From: Bacteroidetes bacterium UBA6221
GTDB lineage: Bacteria > Bacteroidota > Bacteroidia > Chitinophagales > Chitinophagaceae
Assembly: GCA_002421685.1 (NCBI GenBank)
Contig: DISB01000017.1
Coordinates: forward strand, 1 to 64,000
Length of the DNA stretch: 64,000 bases
Direction of reading: 5' to 3'
A program made the translations under genes and the position numbers. Shown here one piece after another: positions 44,679 through 55,009 of this stretch (its first letter is position 1; each line of letters opens with the position of its first letter). The notes beneath the pieces were generated by a model. It made no database searches. It had not been told where the DNA came from and saw only the letters and a list, made by a program, of their open reading frames with translations.

Positions 44679-45032
44679 ATGAGAACCTTAATATTAGTAT
44701 TGTCGCTGCTGATAACAAGCGAATATGTATTTGCGCAACAAGCAGATAACAAAAAGCCGAAACAGCAGACGAGCAAGGACAAACAGCATTTGAAATTGTA
44801 TCCCACGGAAGCTACAGATTACGTGAATGTCTATGTAGAATACGATCAACCTACAGATTTTGTTATAATCATAGTAGGCTCACCGCTGAACAACGAGCAA
44901 AAATGGCAGATTAAGGCTAAAACATCCTATCAGCAGAGTATTGATGTAACACAACTCCCGACGGGCTCCTATACCATCACTCTTGATGGTGGGGGTGTAC
45001 ATGAAAAAGCTCAGTTCACGGTAAAGCGATAA
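44679..45032 (+). CDS. Small secreted protein made mainly of a T9SS-type domain
   Basis: The 117-residue protein has a signal peptide ending VFAQQ and a single beta domain (LKLYPTEATDYVNVYVEY .. LPTGSYTITLDG .. AQFTVKR) that looks like a T9SS sorting domain with almost no cargo. It could be a stand-alone adaptor or a remnant. The gene stands alone. Confidence 0.65.
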   Translation: MRTLILVLSLLITSEYVFAQQADNKKPKQQTSKDKQHLKLYPTEATDYVNVYVEYDQPTDFVIIIVGSPLNNEQKWQIKAKTSYQQSIDVTQLPTGSYTITLDGGGVHEKAQFTVKR

Positions 45033-45215
45033 TGTTTTATTTGTCCGTTAACTAAATGTCATTTCCTGTTCTTTTCGGTCATTACGCCGTCACAATTTTG
45101 TCATAAATACTTCGGTATATGATTTTATGACAAATGTTATTGTTAAATTTATATTGAAAATGTAAGCACGCGATGTGATCTTGGGCCTATTAAGTAAATT
45201 TTAAAGCCGTACGAT

Positions 45216-46574
45216 ATGCGAAAACTACTATGTACTTCGGCTCTTATGCTAGCAATTATTTTCCCGGCTATTGCAGGCCAGGAAGGGGTGGAAGCCAACG
45301 TGACCGGCACGCCCACTGTGGGAGGCCTGTTCCCGCACTTCGGGCTTGGGGCAGGTTCCAATGTTACAGCGCCTGAAAACGAAAGAATGATTGCAAAAAC
45401 ATACCTTCAGTATCGTGATGGCAATTTTGTTCCTGTAGATTCAATAACCTACCAGTATAGCAACGGCCGCGGAAGCTTGCCCAACCCCGACGATATTAAT
45501 AATGACGAACATATTCTTTTTGATCTAAGCACTACTTATGTTTTCAATGCTTCTGTAGCAGGCTACGAAAATAGTAAACAGCGGGTGCAGTATTTCAGTA
45601 ATAATAAAGTGAGTGAACTCGTGTACAAGAAATGGCACGACCTTTCGTCATCGTGGAAAAACGCGGAGCGTTATATCTACACCTATGATAATTCAGGCAA
45701 AATGCACTCCTCACTATTGCAGTTGTGGTATGGCACTTTGTGGACCAATGATATGAATTCAGTGTTGAACTATGACAATAACAATAACATAGTGCAAATG
45801 AATTCACCGACTTATACCATCGATTTTGTGTATGATCAGAATAACAATCTTGTATTAATAGAAGATAAGGTTCTATCCCAGGGCGGCGGATGGACTAATA
45901 ACGAAAGGAAGAGATATAAGTACAACGGTACTGAGGTTTCCGAGTACGTACTGGAAAAATGGGTAAATGGCAGTTGGGTAAATATCTCAAAATGGGAATA
46001 TGCTCACGATGCGCAATTTAATGTAATACTGGCTACTGAATATACATGGAGTGTTGGTGGGTGGCTGCAGACCATCCAGGAGGAAAATGTATATGACCCG
46101 GATGGCAACTTATTAAAATCAATAGAGAAAACCTGGAATGCTGCGACAGGAACATTCGTTAACAACAAAATGGAAGAGCGGGTGTATAATAACAGCGATT
46201 TGCCCATAATGGTCACCACCTGGAGCTGGGACGGACAAAACTGGATGCACAGCTCAAATGATATACAAGTCCGTTATTATTATGAAATATACTTCCCGGC
46301 CTCTGTAAATGCTATTACTACCCTTGCTGATATTAAAGTATTCCCGGTTCCGGCTACCGATATTATTAACGTAGCATTGCAGGTAGATAAACCGCTGGAT
46401 GTAGCCGTTAGCTTAACTGATGTCACCGGAAAGCTGGTTTATACTGAAGAAGTACGATATACTGGTGGCTATACCCATGCCATACCCGTCCGGCACCTTG
46501 GTACAGGTAATTATGCGCTGCACATATCCGGCCAGGGTGTGAATATTGGCCGCACAGTAGCCGTCAGCCATTAA
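45216..46574 (+). CDS. Secreted repeat protein with T9SS sorting domain
   Basis: The 452-residue protein has a signal peptide (1-20, ending IAGQE), then a region of degenerate Tyr-rich repeats (YQYSNGRG, YTYDNSGK, YKYNGTE, ENVYDPDGN, RVYNNSD) like those of YD/RHS-type beta structures, and a C-terminal sorting domain (VFPVPATDIINVALQ .. GNYALHISGQG). Function unknown; surface-exposed. Confidence 0.75.
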   Translation: MRKLLCTSALMLAIIFPAIAGQEGVEANVTGTPTVGGLFPHFGLGAGSNVTAPENERMIAKTYLQYRDGNFVPVDSITYQYSNGRGSLPNPDDINNDEHILFDLSTTYVFNASVAGYENSKQRVQYFSNNKVSELVYKKWHDLSSSWKNAERYIYTYDNSGKMHSSLLQLWYGTLWTNDMNSVLNYDNNNNIVQMNSPTYTIDFVYDQNNNLVLIEDKVLSQGGGWTNNERKRYKYNGTEVSEYVLEKWVNGSWVNISKWEYAHDAQFNVILATEYTWSVGGWLQTIQEENVYDPDGNLLKSIEKTWNAATGTFVNNKMEERVYNNSDLPIMVTTWSWDGQNWMHSSNDIQVRYYYEIYFPASVNAITTLADIKVFPVPATDIINVALQVDKPLDVAVSLTDVTGKLVYTEEVRYTGGYTHAIPVRHLGTGNYALHISGQGVNIGRTVAVSH

Positions 46575-46649
46575 TTGCTACAGGCCATTCTCACTATAAG
46601 TCGTTCCGCATGCTGTGGAAATACTGCTGTTTTTGCTATTTTAGCATAT

Positions 46650-47159
46650 ATGAAGCAAGTCCTGGCCTTTTTATTATTGTTACCCTGGGCGTGCCACGCG
46701 CAAACGGAAGATGAATTTTTGCCCCAGGTACGTACGCTTGTAATGGATAGCACAGAAAAAGCTGCTGAAACTTTCTGCAAAGAAGTAATGGCCACCGTGC
46801 CGGGCTACAAATTCGCCTTCGTAGACAGGGAGAACATAATGATGTCCAAATACTTTTATGACAACGGAAACTTCGAAACTATCAGATTTGAGTTCCAGTT
46901 CACTATTGACGAACAAACACTTCCCGATAGCACAGTAAAGAAGAGGCGGGTAGTACGGTTCATGAGCGTTTCGGCAGAGTTATCTGCAATGACAAACATT
47001 TATAACTATATATTCAACACCGCACATACACCCGATAATATAATGGCTATTAGTGTTTATGACAAAACCATAAGCTACAAAGGCACGCCCTACAACAGTT
47101 CTATAGTTGCCGACGATATGAAAGCAGGCTACTGGATATTGAGTTTTTTCCGGTTATAG
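46650..47159 (+). CDS. Hypothetical secreted protein
   Basis: Starting at ATG 46650, the 169-residue product has a signal peptide (MKQVLAFLLLLPWACHAQ) and a compact soluble domain with no recognisable motif. Upstream in-frame codons look non-coding. A terminator follows at 47296-47332. Confidence 0.6.
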   Translation: MKQVLAFLLLLPWACHAQTEDEFLPQVRTLVMDSTEKAAETFCKEVMATVPGYKFAFVDRENIMMSKYFYDNGNFETIRFEFQFTIDEQTLPDSTVKKRRVVRFMSVSAELSAMTNIYNYIFNTAHTPDNIMAISVYDKTISYKGTPYNSSIVADDMKAGYWILSFFRL

Positions 47160-47295
47160 TTTTATCCAATTCACCTTATAACTTCAATCTATCTTCAAAA
47201 AAATGGGTGTTTTTCCCCTGTTTGGGTAAAAGTATATAACGTATTTTTGCCACCGCTCTTCACCATTTTAAAGATGTTTGTTTGTTTTGTTTGAT

Positions 47296-47332
47296 AGGGG
47301 GACCGCTTTTTTTGGCAGTTCCCCGTTTTTTT
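47296..47332 (+). terminator. Terminator between convergent genes
   Basis: GGGGGA pairs with TCCCC across a long loop, followed by GTTTTTTT. It lies 137 bases after the gene at 46650 and just before the convergent gene at 47357. Confidence 0.55.
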
Positions 47333-47356
47333 AAACCTGCGATAACGGCTTTTTTG

Positions 47357-48937
47357 TTATTGTTCTGCCTTTTCTTCGGGCTCGTGATGTGGATGCTCAA
47401 TATCATCCGGCGCGACGTGCTCCGGTCTAACCGGCCGCATCAGCATATCAAGGCGTGGTGCCGGTATTCTTGTTATCACCAGCATACTCTTATTTAATTC
47501 GAAGGTGGCTAAATTGCCAATGTCATGTGCCGACGGCAATATATTACTGTAATGTATAGGGGTAACGGCAAGATTTCCGGTGAATGAATAAGGGGTTTCA
47601 GCCTGTATTTCGCGAAACAGGAGCATACATTCAGGCTTAGTTGTATCGTTTTTTATGCCTATTGTTCTATAGCATATATTCACCTGCCCATTCTTTTCAC
47701 GGGTTCTATATGCAATCAGCGGATTCCCAGGCGCGTTTATGAAATGGCTGAACGGCAATAGTGAAGACTTGCTCAGCCAGGTGCCCAGGTCGTATGTATT
47801 TATTGACGACGTATTCCCTTTTATTTCCACCCTGCCGTTGCCTGAAGGTGTGGAAACTGCTTCTTTGAATTGCTCGTCTATGCTGAACTTTACGGTAACA
47901 AAGTCACCGAATTCTACTACCGTACCACCCTCTTTATCCTGGCGTGTTATGATTTGCCCGGCTAAAATGAAACTCTGTGTCTCGTGCGACAGGTAGCCGC
48001 CTGTTAAAATAATAGCAGTATTCTCACTGGCCAATTGGCTTCCGACAGTGCTTTTCAGGTCTTCTATTACCTGGCTATAGGGCACCTTCGCCGATTGTTG
48101 AACACGGCCTTCAGGAGAAAGCTGCGCGAAAAAAATACCTTCAGGTTTCGCTTTGTAAATGCCTTCCGTAAAGTAATACCCCCCTGTGAAGTTCATTCCT
48201 TCTTTTTCTGAAAAAAAGGTCGGGTAAAATTTTATGTCTCCCGATACTAAAGGAACCTCGGCCATGTCTTCGCCACTGTCCATTTGCAGGTAATGTGCAG
48301 AAAATTCATACCGGCTTCCGGCTTTTGAGTCCTTACCGCCTTTCGTGTCTTTGCGAATCACCTGCAAGCGGCCCATGTCTTGTTTAACGGTAATAATTTC
48401 CCTGTTTACCCCTGAAGGCGGTGTGAATTGTTTTTTCCATTTGCTTTCCAGGTTTGTGCTCACCTGCTCGGCAGTATAGTTGCCCTTCGGCCCGATTGCA
48501 ACGATCAAAAACTCTTCCGGCGTGCCGTTGCCGGAAAGTACATACGTATCCCCGCTAGCCTTGATGGTCTTTTTTTTGTTGATATTGCCTGCCGTGGTGG
48601 AAATAAATATATCTTCCTTCTTCGCTTCATCATAAAAGTAAAGCAGGTAGGATGTCCCGTTGAATGTAGCTGCTTTTAAAGTGTAAGTAGCAGGCAGCTC
48701 AAAGCGCTGGACCTGTTCTTCTGTAAATGTCTGCCCGTTAAGTTGGCGGATGATGAAATTGTTTTTATCGGCTTTATTGGTACTGAAGTAAGGAACGAAG
48801 ACAAACTGTCCCATTTCTCCACCTTGCATTACTCCTATGAACTTTGATTTGTCAATGCTGTCTATTGCCATCTCCTGGGCGGTACCCTGGAAGATAAAAG
48901 CTGGCAACAAGGCGAAAGACGTTATCCATTTTTTCAT
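47357..48937 (-). CDS. Hypothetical secreted protein
   Basis: The 526-residue protein has a signal peptide (cut after GTAQE) and a long beta-rich domain that may be a propeller (repeated FxLPATYTLKA, YVLSGNGTPEEFLIV, IILTGGYL segments). The last 25 residues are rich in Glu, His and Pro (EHVAPDDIEHPHHEPEEK). No sorting domain or catalytic motif is seen. Family not recognised. Confidence 0.6.
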   Translation of the reverse strand: MKKWITSFALLPAFIFQGTAQEMAIDSIDKSKFIGVMQGGEMGQFVFVPYFSTNKADKNNFIIRQLNGQTFTEEQVQRFELPATYTLKAATFNGTSYLLYFYDEAKKEDIFISTTAGNINKKKTIKASGDTYVLSGNGTPEEFLIVAIGPKGNYTAEQVSTNLESKWKKQFTPPSGVNREIITVKQDMGRLQVIRKDTKGGKDSKAGSRYEFSAHYLQMDSGEDMAEVPLVSGDIKFYPTFFSEKEGMNFTGGYYFTEGIYKAKPEGIFFAQLSPEGRVQQSAKVPYSQVIEDLKSTVGSQLASENTAIILTGGYLSHETQSFILAGQIITRQDKEGGTVVEFGDFVTVKFSIDEQFKEAVSTPSGNGRVEIKGNTSSINTYDLGTWLSKSSLLPFSHFINAPGNPLIAYRTREKNGQVNICYRTIGIKNDTTKPECMLLFREIQAETPYSFTGNLAVTPIHYSNILPSAHDIGNLATFELNKSMLVITRIPAPRLDMLMRPVRPEHVAPDDIEHPHHEPEEKAEQ

Positions 48938-49104
48938 ATCTGTTTACATTTTCGTAGCTAAGTTAATGTATAATGACACATGCCTTACGATAAAAAGAAC
49001 CGGGCAGCGGATAAATTTGCTAAAAAAATATTTAATACACCGTTAAAAATCACACCCTTTTGTTTCAATTTTATGTTTAAACCGTTTTACATCTTTTCTG
49101 TGCA

Positions 49105-50163
49105 GTGCAGGTAGACTATCTTATTATAGGCCAGGGCATCTCAGGTACATTTTTGAGCTATTATCTTTTGCAAGCCGGCAAGAGGGTCCTGGTAATAGAC
49201 GAAAATAACCCGGCAGCAGCCAGCCGCGTTGCCAGTGGAATTATTAACCCTGTGACGGGCAGGCGGGTTGTTACCACCTGGATGATAGATGAGCTATTGC
49301 CGTTTGCAACTAAAGCATACGAAGACATCGGCCATAGCCTCGGCTGCAATGTAGCCGATGAAATAGATATGGTGAGTTTTCACGCTACCCGGCAAATGCA
49401 ATCGGCCTGGACAGACAGGGTAGCAGAAGGTGCCGACTATATCAGCCATATTCATGATACAGCGCGTTATGAGAAATACTTCCATGCTCCTTATGGGGCA
49501 GGCTTAACTTTTCCCTGCCTCCTGGTTGACCTGCATAGTCTGTTGCCTGAATGGCGACAGAAACTCAGGGAATCGGGTTCATTGCTTGAAGAATGGTTTG
49601 ATATAAAACAGGTAAGAGTTAGCCCCGGCGACGTAAACTATAAAGATATAAGGGCGGAAAAGCTAATACTCTGCAACGGGACAGGCGGCTTTGATAATGA
49701 ATTTTTTGGCCGGTTGCCTTATACAATGAACAAGGGCGAAGCTTTGATTGTCAGCATCCCCGGTCTGCCGGGAGGCGCTATCTACAAGCAAGGCATGACA
49801 ATTGTTCCAATGGGCGGAGACATATTCTGGATAGGTTCTTCTTTTGAATGGGCCTTTCAGCATTCCGGGCCGACAGCCGAATTCAGAACAAACGTGGAGT
49901 CAATTCTGTCTGGGTGGTTAAACCTGCCTTATTCGGTAATAGAGCATAAGGCAGCGATAAGGCCCTCAAGTGTAGAACGCAGACCATTTGTAGGCTTACA
50001 TCCCGCCATGCCCTCAGTAGGTATACTGAACGGTATGGGTACCAAAGGATGCTCACTGGCGCCTTATTTTGCGCACCAGCTTACCGGCAGGCTTACCGTA
50101 GGTTCTGGAATACATCCCGAAGCTGATGTATTGAGATTTCAAAGCCTGCTTTCCCGTGGATAG
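49105..50163 (+). CDS. FAD-dependent oxidoreductase, DAO family
   Basis: The 352-residue protein begins with a dinucleotide-binding motif (DYLIIGQGISGTFLSYYLLQ, with an acidic residue in LVIDENN) and has the D-amino-acid-oxidase/glycine-oxidase arrangement, including the C-terminal FAD-contacting VGLHPAMPSVGILNGMGTKG. It should oxidise an amine substrate; which one cannot be told. The start given is GTG; no ATG lies close enough to replace it. The gene stands alone. Confidence 0.8.
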   Translation: MQVDYLIIGQGISGTFLSYYLLQAGKRVLVIDENNPAAASRVASGIINPVTGRRVVTTWMIDELLPFATKAYEDIGHSLGCNVADEIDMVSFHATRQMQSAWTDRVAEGADYISHIHDTARYEKYFHAPYGAGLTFPCLLVDLHSLLPEWRQKLRESGSLLEEWFDIKQVRVSPGDVNYKDIRAEKLILCNGTGGFDNEFFGRLPYTMNKGEALIVSIPGLPGGAIYKQGMTIVPMGGDIFWIGSSFEWAFQHSGPTAEFRTNVESILSGWLNLPYSVIEHKAAIRPSSVERRPFVGLHPAMPSVGILNGMGTKGCSLAPYFAHQLTGRLTVGSGIHPEADVLRFQSLLSRG

Positions 50164-50292
50164 GGATATTTTGGACATCATTCCCGGGTTTGCACTCATT
50201 TCTTCCGTAACATGTTGCGGGCGTTTTTATATACTGTAAACGCTAATGTATGCTGTAATTGTATTAACTTACGGGAGAAATACAGGTAAACT

Positions 50293-53200
50293 TTGTCCTT
50301 GGCAGCCCGTTCGATATTATCTATTGTTTTTTTCCTCTGCCTGCAGTACCCGCTTAGGGCAAAGGAGGTTGGAGAATTAAATTTCATCCCCAACAATGGC
50401 CAGTGGAACGATAAGGTATTATACAAGGCAGATTTGCAGGATGGCGCTGTGTTTTTTATGGCTAATGGCTTCAGGTATAACTTTTACGACCCAGACGATG
50501 TGCAGGATATCCATGACAGCCCCCGGAAAGAAAATTATACCGTTTCGGGCCACGCTTACGATGTGGTTTTTTCCGGCAGTCGCCTGGCTGCCATAGAGGG
50601 CGGGGATAAGCGCAGCTATTATCACAATTATTTTATGGGCAGGGACACAACAAAATGGGCAGCGAATGTTCCAGTCTTTCAGGATATAAAATATAGAGGC
50701 CTCTACCCCAATATACACATGAAGATATACAGCCTGGGAACTTCGCTGAAGTATGACCTGCTGGTGGAGCCTGGTGGCGATGTTCGTGATATCCGGATGC
50801 AGTTTGACGGTGTAGAACCCTATGTGAATGAAAATGGCGACCTGGTAATACAAACCTCGGTGAACACTGTGACGGAACAGGCTCCCTATGCATATCAAAT
50901 CGTCGACGGTATTGAAACAGAGGTACCGTGCAGGTACTATATGAAGGACAGGAAATTGTCTTTCGACTTTCCGGCAGGATATGATAAGAACAGGTTGCTG
51001 ATAATTGATCCCGTTTTGAAATTTGCAACTTATTCGGGCTCTACAGGGCAGCTATGGGGTTATTGTGCCACTTATGATTCTTCAGGCAATTTTTATTCAG
51101 GATCGGCAGCATTCAGTACTGGATTCCCGGTTACAACAGGAGCCTACCAGGCGACCTATAATGGGAATGATATGGCTATTAATAAATACAATGCGGCAGG
51201 GGATACGCTTTTGTATTCCACTTATTGCGGTGGTACAACCGGTAGCGAATATCCGCTGACAATGGTAGTGAACAACAGCAATGAGTTGATAGTATGTGGT
51301 CATAGCTATTCTGCTGACTATCCTGTTACCGCCAGTGCTATTGATACCACATACAATGGCGCCGGCGATATCGTGGTGACTGTATTTAATGCGGCAGGCA
51401 CGGCGTTAACAGGGTCTACCTACCTGGGTGGCAGTGGTGTGGAAGGTGTATCTGCATTCGCTTTCCACGATTATGACCAGAATAAGGTGGGATTATGTTC
51501 AGATGCGCAGGGCAATATTTACATCGCGGCGTCAACACAATCCAAAGATATTCCGGTTAGCCCATCGGCTTTTCAGTATGTTCACGCTTCTACTTACGAT
51601 GGGTGCATTTTTAAGATTTCCCGTTCTTGTTCCTCGCTGTTGTACAGTACCTATTTAGGTGGTGATCATATTGATTGCATTTATGACTGCAAACTGTCCG
51701 GCAATAACCTTATCGTTTGCGGCAGAACAATAAGCAGTAATTTTCCTCTTAGTAATAATGCATATTCAGACTCGGGAAATGCATTTGTTAGCATACTCAG
51801 CGCAACTGGCCAGTTCCTGGTCGCTTCTACTAAGTTAGGACCGCATACAGAGAGTGCAATAAAAATAAGCCAGGATGACAATGGGAATGTTTTTGTGTGT
51901 GGTAATAACGATACGGATTTCGTAGCCAGCCCCGGCACATTCAATGAGGATGCGGGAAAGGTGTTTGTAGCCAAAATGACTCCTGCCCTGGATTCAATGA
52001 TAAGGTGTACTAAGTTAGTCGCACAGGAAAAACCCGGCGTGACGGGTTTCGTTAATATCTGCGGTGATGTGGTCGGGTCGGTTTTACTGAAGGAAATAAA
52101 AACCTTGCCGGTCACCCCGGACGCCTACCAGTCTTCGCCGTCGGCTTACTATTTTTTCCACCTTAGCCCGGCTATGGATACATTGGTGTATGCCACATTT
52201 TATGGAGTGCCTAACGACCCCATAAAAGGCGGCCATGCGCATAGTTGGAGCGCTATTGACACTAACGGTGTAATATGGCTGTCCACCTGCAATAAAGATT
52301 CCAAATATTCAATCCAGGGTACAAGCAACAGTTATGCACCCGGCAGCCTCAGCGGTGTACATAACTATGATCATCTCAGCGCGAAGTTTGACATGGAAGT
52401 TTTGCCGGCTAAGCCCCTGGCCCATGCATTGATACCTGATACCGTTTGTGCAAGAACAGATATCTATTTCGGGAACCAGTCTGCAAAGGCGTATAACTAT
52501 ATCTGGTATTTTGGAGACGGAGATACCAGCCATGCAAAATACCCGGTGCACCGGTACGATTATCCCGGCTATTATACGGTGAAGCTGGAAGCATATAATC
52601 CTTACTCATGCCGCGCCGTTGATAGTATGGTACACACTTTGTTTGCCGACACCAACGAAATTTACAGCAGTTTCGTGGCCGGAGATACGGCCTGCCCCGG
52701 CAGAACAGTTAATTTTTATAATACATCAAAAAACGGTGTATCCACCTTGTGGCTTTATGGAGACGGCAGCACGGCTACTTCATTTCACGGACAGCATGTG
52801 TACAATGCACCGGGAACATACCTGGTCCGGTTGGTCACTTACAATCCCTTGTTCTGCAACAAAACAGATACTGCCACGCACCTGCTGGTAATCGACACAA
52901 CCAATCCCGGCGCTGCATTCTCAATAAGCAATGTCATTTCCTGCGCCGACAAGCCGATACAATTCATGAATAGCACAAAGCGCGGCATAAGCTATGCCTG
53001 GGATTTTGGCGATGGGAGCACTGCTAATGTACTCAGTCCGTTGTACATCTATAAGACCGGTGGTAAACATACGGTTAGGTTGATAGCAACCAATAATAAT
53101 CTTTGTGTTCCGCACGATACTGCATATGGCAGCATAGAGATACTGCCACCACTGCAGATAGACTTGGCCGATACATTTATCTGCGGTGGTAAAACGCCGG

Positions 53201-54159
53201 TAAGCTGGGGGATAAAACTGGTACATGTCAATAGCTTCCCTACTTATAAATGGGAACCGGCAAATGCCGTTATTTCAGGCGGCGCCCAATCCGTGGCGAT
53301 AGTTGACCCGCGTATTGCGACAAAATATTTTGTGACAGTGACTGACTCTATCCCGGGTATGTGCAGCCATATTCGCACCGATACGGCGGTACTGTCTATC
53401 CTGGATTATCCGGAGGGCGTATTTGCAACAGCCAATAGCCCCCTTTGCGAGGGAGATACGTTGCGGCTTGAAGGGGTGGCATCATCCAACATTCCGCTGC
53501 TTACCTACAGGTGGACCGGCCCTGATGCTTTTTATGCTTCCGGCCAGTCTGCAGGGCGCGGACCGATAAAGCGGCACCAGGGAGGGAAGTACAAGCTCGG
53601 TGTCAGCAACAATGGCTGTGAAACTTATGCGGAAACAGATGTTGTAGTGAAGCCGGCGCCGTTTGTAGAGGCGGGTAGCAATAGCCCTGTATGGTCGGGC
53701 AGTGAGTTGAGGTTGACGATGAAGTCGGATATAGAGCCGGACACATTTTTCTGGGCTGGCCCCAACGGTTTTTACTCTTCAGAAAAATTCCCCGTTATCA
53801 ATCCCGTTAAACCACAGAACGCGGGTACTTATACCATCACCGCTATGCGCGACGGCTGTATTGGAGGCGACATTACAATTGTAACCGTCCCGGAGCCGGA
53901 CAGCCAGTACCTGCGTTTATATCCTAATCCTAACAATGGCACTTTCTTTATAGAAGGTAAAGGGTACAACGAGCAGCAGGTAAAAATGCTCATAGTGAAC
54001 TCCATAGGGCAGAAAATATACCGCGCCGACGTAAATACCGAAAAAAAACATTTCCGTCACCAGGTAGCATTGCCTGCAGTATCCGGCGGTGTATATATCA
54101 TGTGGGTGTTGCTGGACGGCGAATACCGGCCTTTACCCTTTACAATACTTAGAAAATAG
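50293..54159 (+). CDS. Large secreted SBBP/PKD-repeat protein with T9SS sorting domain
   Basis: The 1,288-residue protein starts at TTG and has a signal peptide (about 1-24). The N-terminal domain (FIPNNGQWNDKVLY .. to about 240) is the kind that precedes SBBP beta-propeller repeats in Bacteroidetes. Propeller-like repeats (ATYSGSTG, LLYSTYCGG, STYLGGSG, LLYSTYLGG) fill about 240-690. Three PKD-like domains follow, with YIWYFGDGDTS, STLWLYGDGST and YAWDFGDGST, then Ig-like domains, and a sorting domain at about 1206-1288 (YPNPNNGTFFIEG). It is probably a surface adhesin or gliding-related cargo. Confidence 0.85.
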   Translation: MSLAARSILSIVFFLCLQYPLRAKEVGELNFIPNNGQWNDKVLYKADLQDGAVFFMANGFRYNFYDPDDVQDIHDSPRKENYTVSGHAYDVVFSGSRLAAIEGGDKRSYYHNYFMGRDTTKWAANVPVFQDIKYRGLYPNIHMKIYSLGTSLKYDLLVEPGGDVRDIRMQFDGVEPYVNENGDLVIQTSVNTVTEQAPYAYQIVDGIETEVPCRYYMKDRKLSFDFPAGYDKNRLLIIDPVLKFATYSGSTGQLWGYCATYDSSGNFYSGSAAFSTGFPVTTGAYQATYNGNDMAINKYNAAGDTLLYSTYCGGTTGSEYPLTMVVNNSNELIVCGHSYSADYPVTASAIDTTYNGAGDIVVTVFNAAGTALTGSTYLGGSGVEGVSAFAFHDYDQNKVGLCSDAQGNIYIAASTQSKDIPVSPSAFQYVHASTYDGCIFKISRSCSSLLYSTYLGGDHIDCIYDCKLSGNNLIVCGRTISSNFPLSNNAYSDSGNAFVSILSATGQFLVASTKLGPHTESAIKISQDDNGNVFVCGNNDTDFVASPGTFNEDAGKVFVAKMTPALDSMIRCTKLVAQEKPGVTGFVNICGDVVGSVLLKEIKTLPVTPDAYQSSPSAYYFFHLSPAMDTLVYATFYGVPNDPIKGGHAHSWSAIDTNGVIWLSTCNKDSKYSIQGTSNSYAPGSLSGVHNYDHLSAKFDMEVLPAKPLAHALIPDTVCARTDIYFGNQSAKAYNYIWYFGDGDTSHAKYPVHRYDYPGYYTVKLEAYNPYSCRAVDSMVHTLFADTNEIYSSFVAGDTACPGRTVNFYNTSKNGVSTLWLYGDGSTATSFHGQHVYNAPGTYLVRLVTYNPLFCNKTDTATHLLVIDTTNPGAAFSISNVISCADKPIQFMNSTKRGISYAWDFGDGSTANVLSPLYIYKTGGKHTVRLIATNNNLCVPHDTAYGSIEILPPLQIDLADTFICGGKTPVSWGIKLVHVNSFPTYKWEPANAVISGGAQSVAIVDPRIATKYFVTVTDSIPGMCSHIRTDTAVLSILDYPEGVFATANSPLCEGDTLRLEGVASSNIPLLTYRWTGPDAFYASGQSAGRGPIKRHQGGKYKLGVSNNGCETYAETDVVVKPAPFVEAGSNSPVWSGSELRLTMKSDIEPDTFFWAGPNGFYSSEKFPVINPVKPQNAGTYTITAMRDGCIGGDITIVTVPEPDSQYLRLYPNPNNGTFFIEGKGYNEQQVKMLIVNSIGQKIYRADVNTEKKHFRHQVALPAVSGGVYIMWVLLDGEYRPLPFTILRK

Positions 54160-54162
54160 AGG

Positions 54163-54381
54163 CTACTTTTTTTCTTCGGTTTCTTTAACGCGCGGCGGGG
54201 GAACATATGCACATACCCCCGACGCACAGCCGAAATTGAATATCCCCATTGACGCAAAATATGCCCCGAACAGCACGATGAAATATTGGTGGGTAAGTAT
54301 TGCCTGGCCTATGATGAAACCGCCCATTGCGATATACAATACCCGCCTGAAATTCCAGCCTTTTAATATCCTGTCCTTCAT
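54163..54381 (-). CDS. Small membrane protein with Cys motif (DUF2892-like)
   Basis: The 72-residue protein has two membrane helices (VLYIAMGGFIIGQAILTH and YFIVLFGAYFASMGIFNFG) and ends with GCASGVCAY, a pair of cysteines like those in small sulfur-transfer membrane proteins (YgaP/DUF2892 type). It is encoded 2 bases after the rhodanese at 54384, so it belongs to the same operon. A role with the rhodaneses in sulfane sulfur handling is likely. Confidence 0.7.
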   Translation of the reverse strand: MKDRILKGWNFRRVLYIAMGGFIIGQAILTHQYFIVLFGAYFASMGIFNFGCASGVCAYVPPPRVKETEEKK

Positions 54382-54383
54382 AT

Positions 54384-54698
54384 TTATCTCAACTTGTTCT
54401 GCAGGCCGGCCCAGCCGCCGCCGTTATACACTTCTGTATAACCGTTCGATTTCAATATTCCCCTTGCCGACGAACTGCGCATGCCCGAAGCACAGCAGGT
54501 AATGACCGGCTTGTCTTTTTTTATCTTTTTCAGGTTTGCCTGTAGTTCATTCAAAGGGATATTAATGCTGCCCTTCACGTTGCCCGTAGCATATTCCTGC
54601 CGGGTACGTACGTCTATTATTTGCGCGCCATTTTTTACCAACTCCGCATAGTCGGTGGCTGGTGCGCCGCCGAACAGTTTTTTAATCAATCCTATCAT
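54384..54698 (-). CDS. Rhodanese-like sulfurtransferase
   Basis: The 104-residue single-domain rhodanese has the active-site loop CCASGMRSS, so the catalytic cysteine is present, and the CH2A-like IIDVRTRQEYATGNVKGSINIP. It moves sulfane sulfur between thiols. It is second of two rhodaneses in tandem, only 2 bases after the stop of the first. Confidence 0.92.
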   Translation of the reverse strand: MIGLIKKLFGGAPATDYAELVKNGAQIIDVRTRQEYATGNVKGSINIPLNELQANLKKIKKDKPVITCCASGMRSSSARGILKSNGYTEVYNGGGWAGLQNKLR

Positions 54699-54700
54699 TA

Positions 54701-54982
54701 TTAATTGTTTTTATAGTAGTTAACATCCATCCAGCCGCCGCCGTTATATACATTCCTGAAACCTTGTCCCTGCAACATCTGTGTGGCGATACTGCTGCGT
54801 CCACCGCTGGCGCAGCACAATACGATGTTGCCATTTATTTTGGTCAGGTCGCCTACATGGGCGGGCAATTCCTGTAATGGAATGTTGATGGAGTTTGCCA
54901 CATTCCCGCCGCTGAATTCCTGTGGTGTGCGTACATCCACTATCACTGTTTCGTTCTGTTTGATAATTTCTCTGATACTCAT
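54701..54982 (-). CDS. Rhodanese-like sulfurtransferase
   Basis: The 93-residue single-domain rhodanese has IVDVRTPQEFSGGNVANSINIP and the active-site loop CCASGGRSS. It is paralogous to the gene at 54384 (shared YNGGGW endings). Cytoplasmic; no signal peptide. Confidence 0.92.
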   Translation of the reverse strand: MSIREIIKQNETVIVDVRTPQEFSGGNVANSINIPLQELPAHVGDLTKINGNIVLCCASGGRSSIATQMLQGQGFRNVYNGGGWMDVNYYKNN

Positions 54983-55009
54983 AAAATGTTATTTGTTTGT
55001 TTTGTTTGA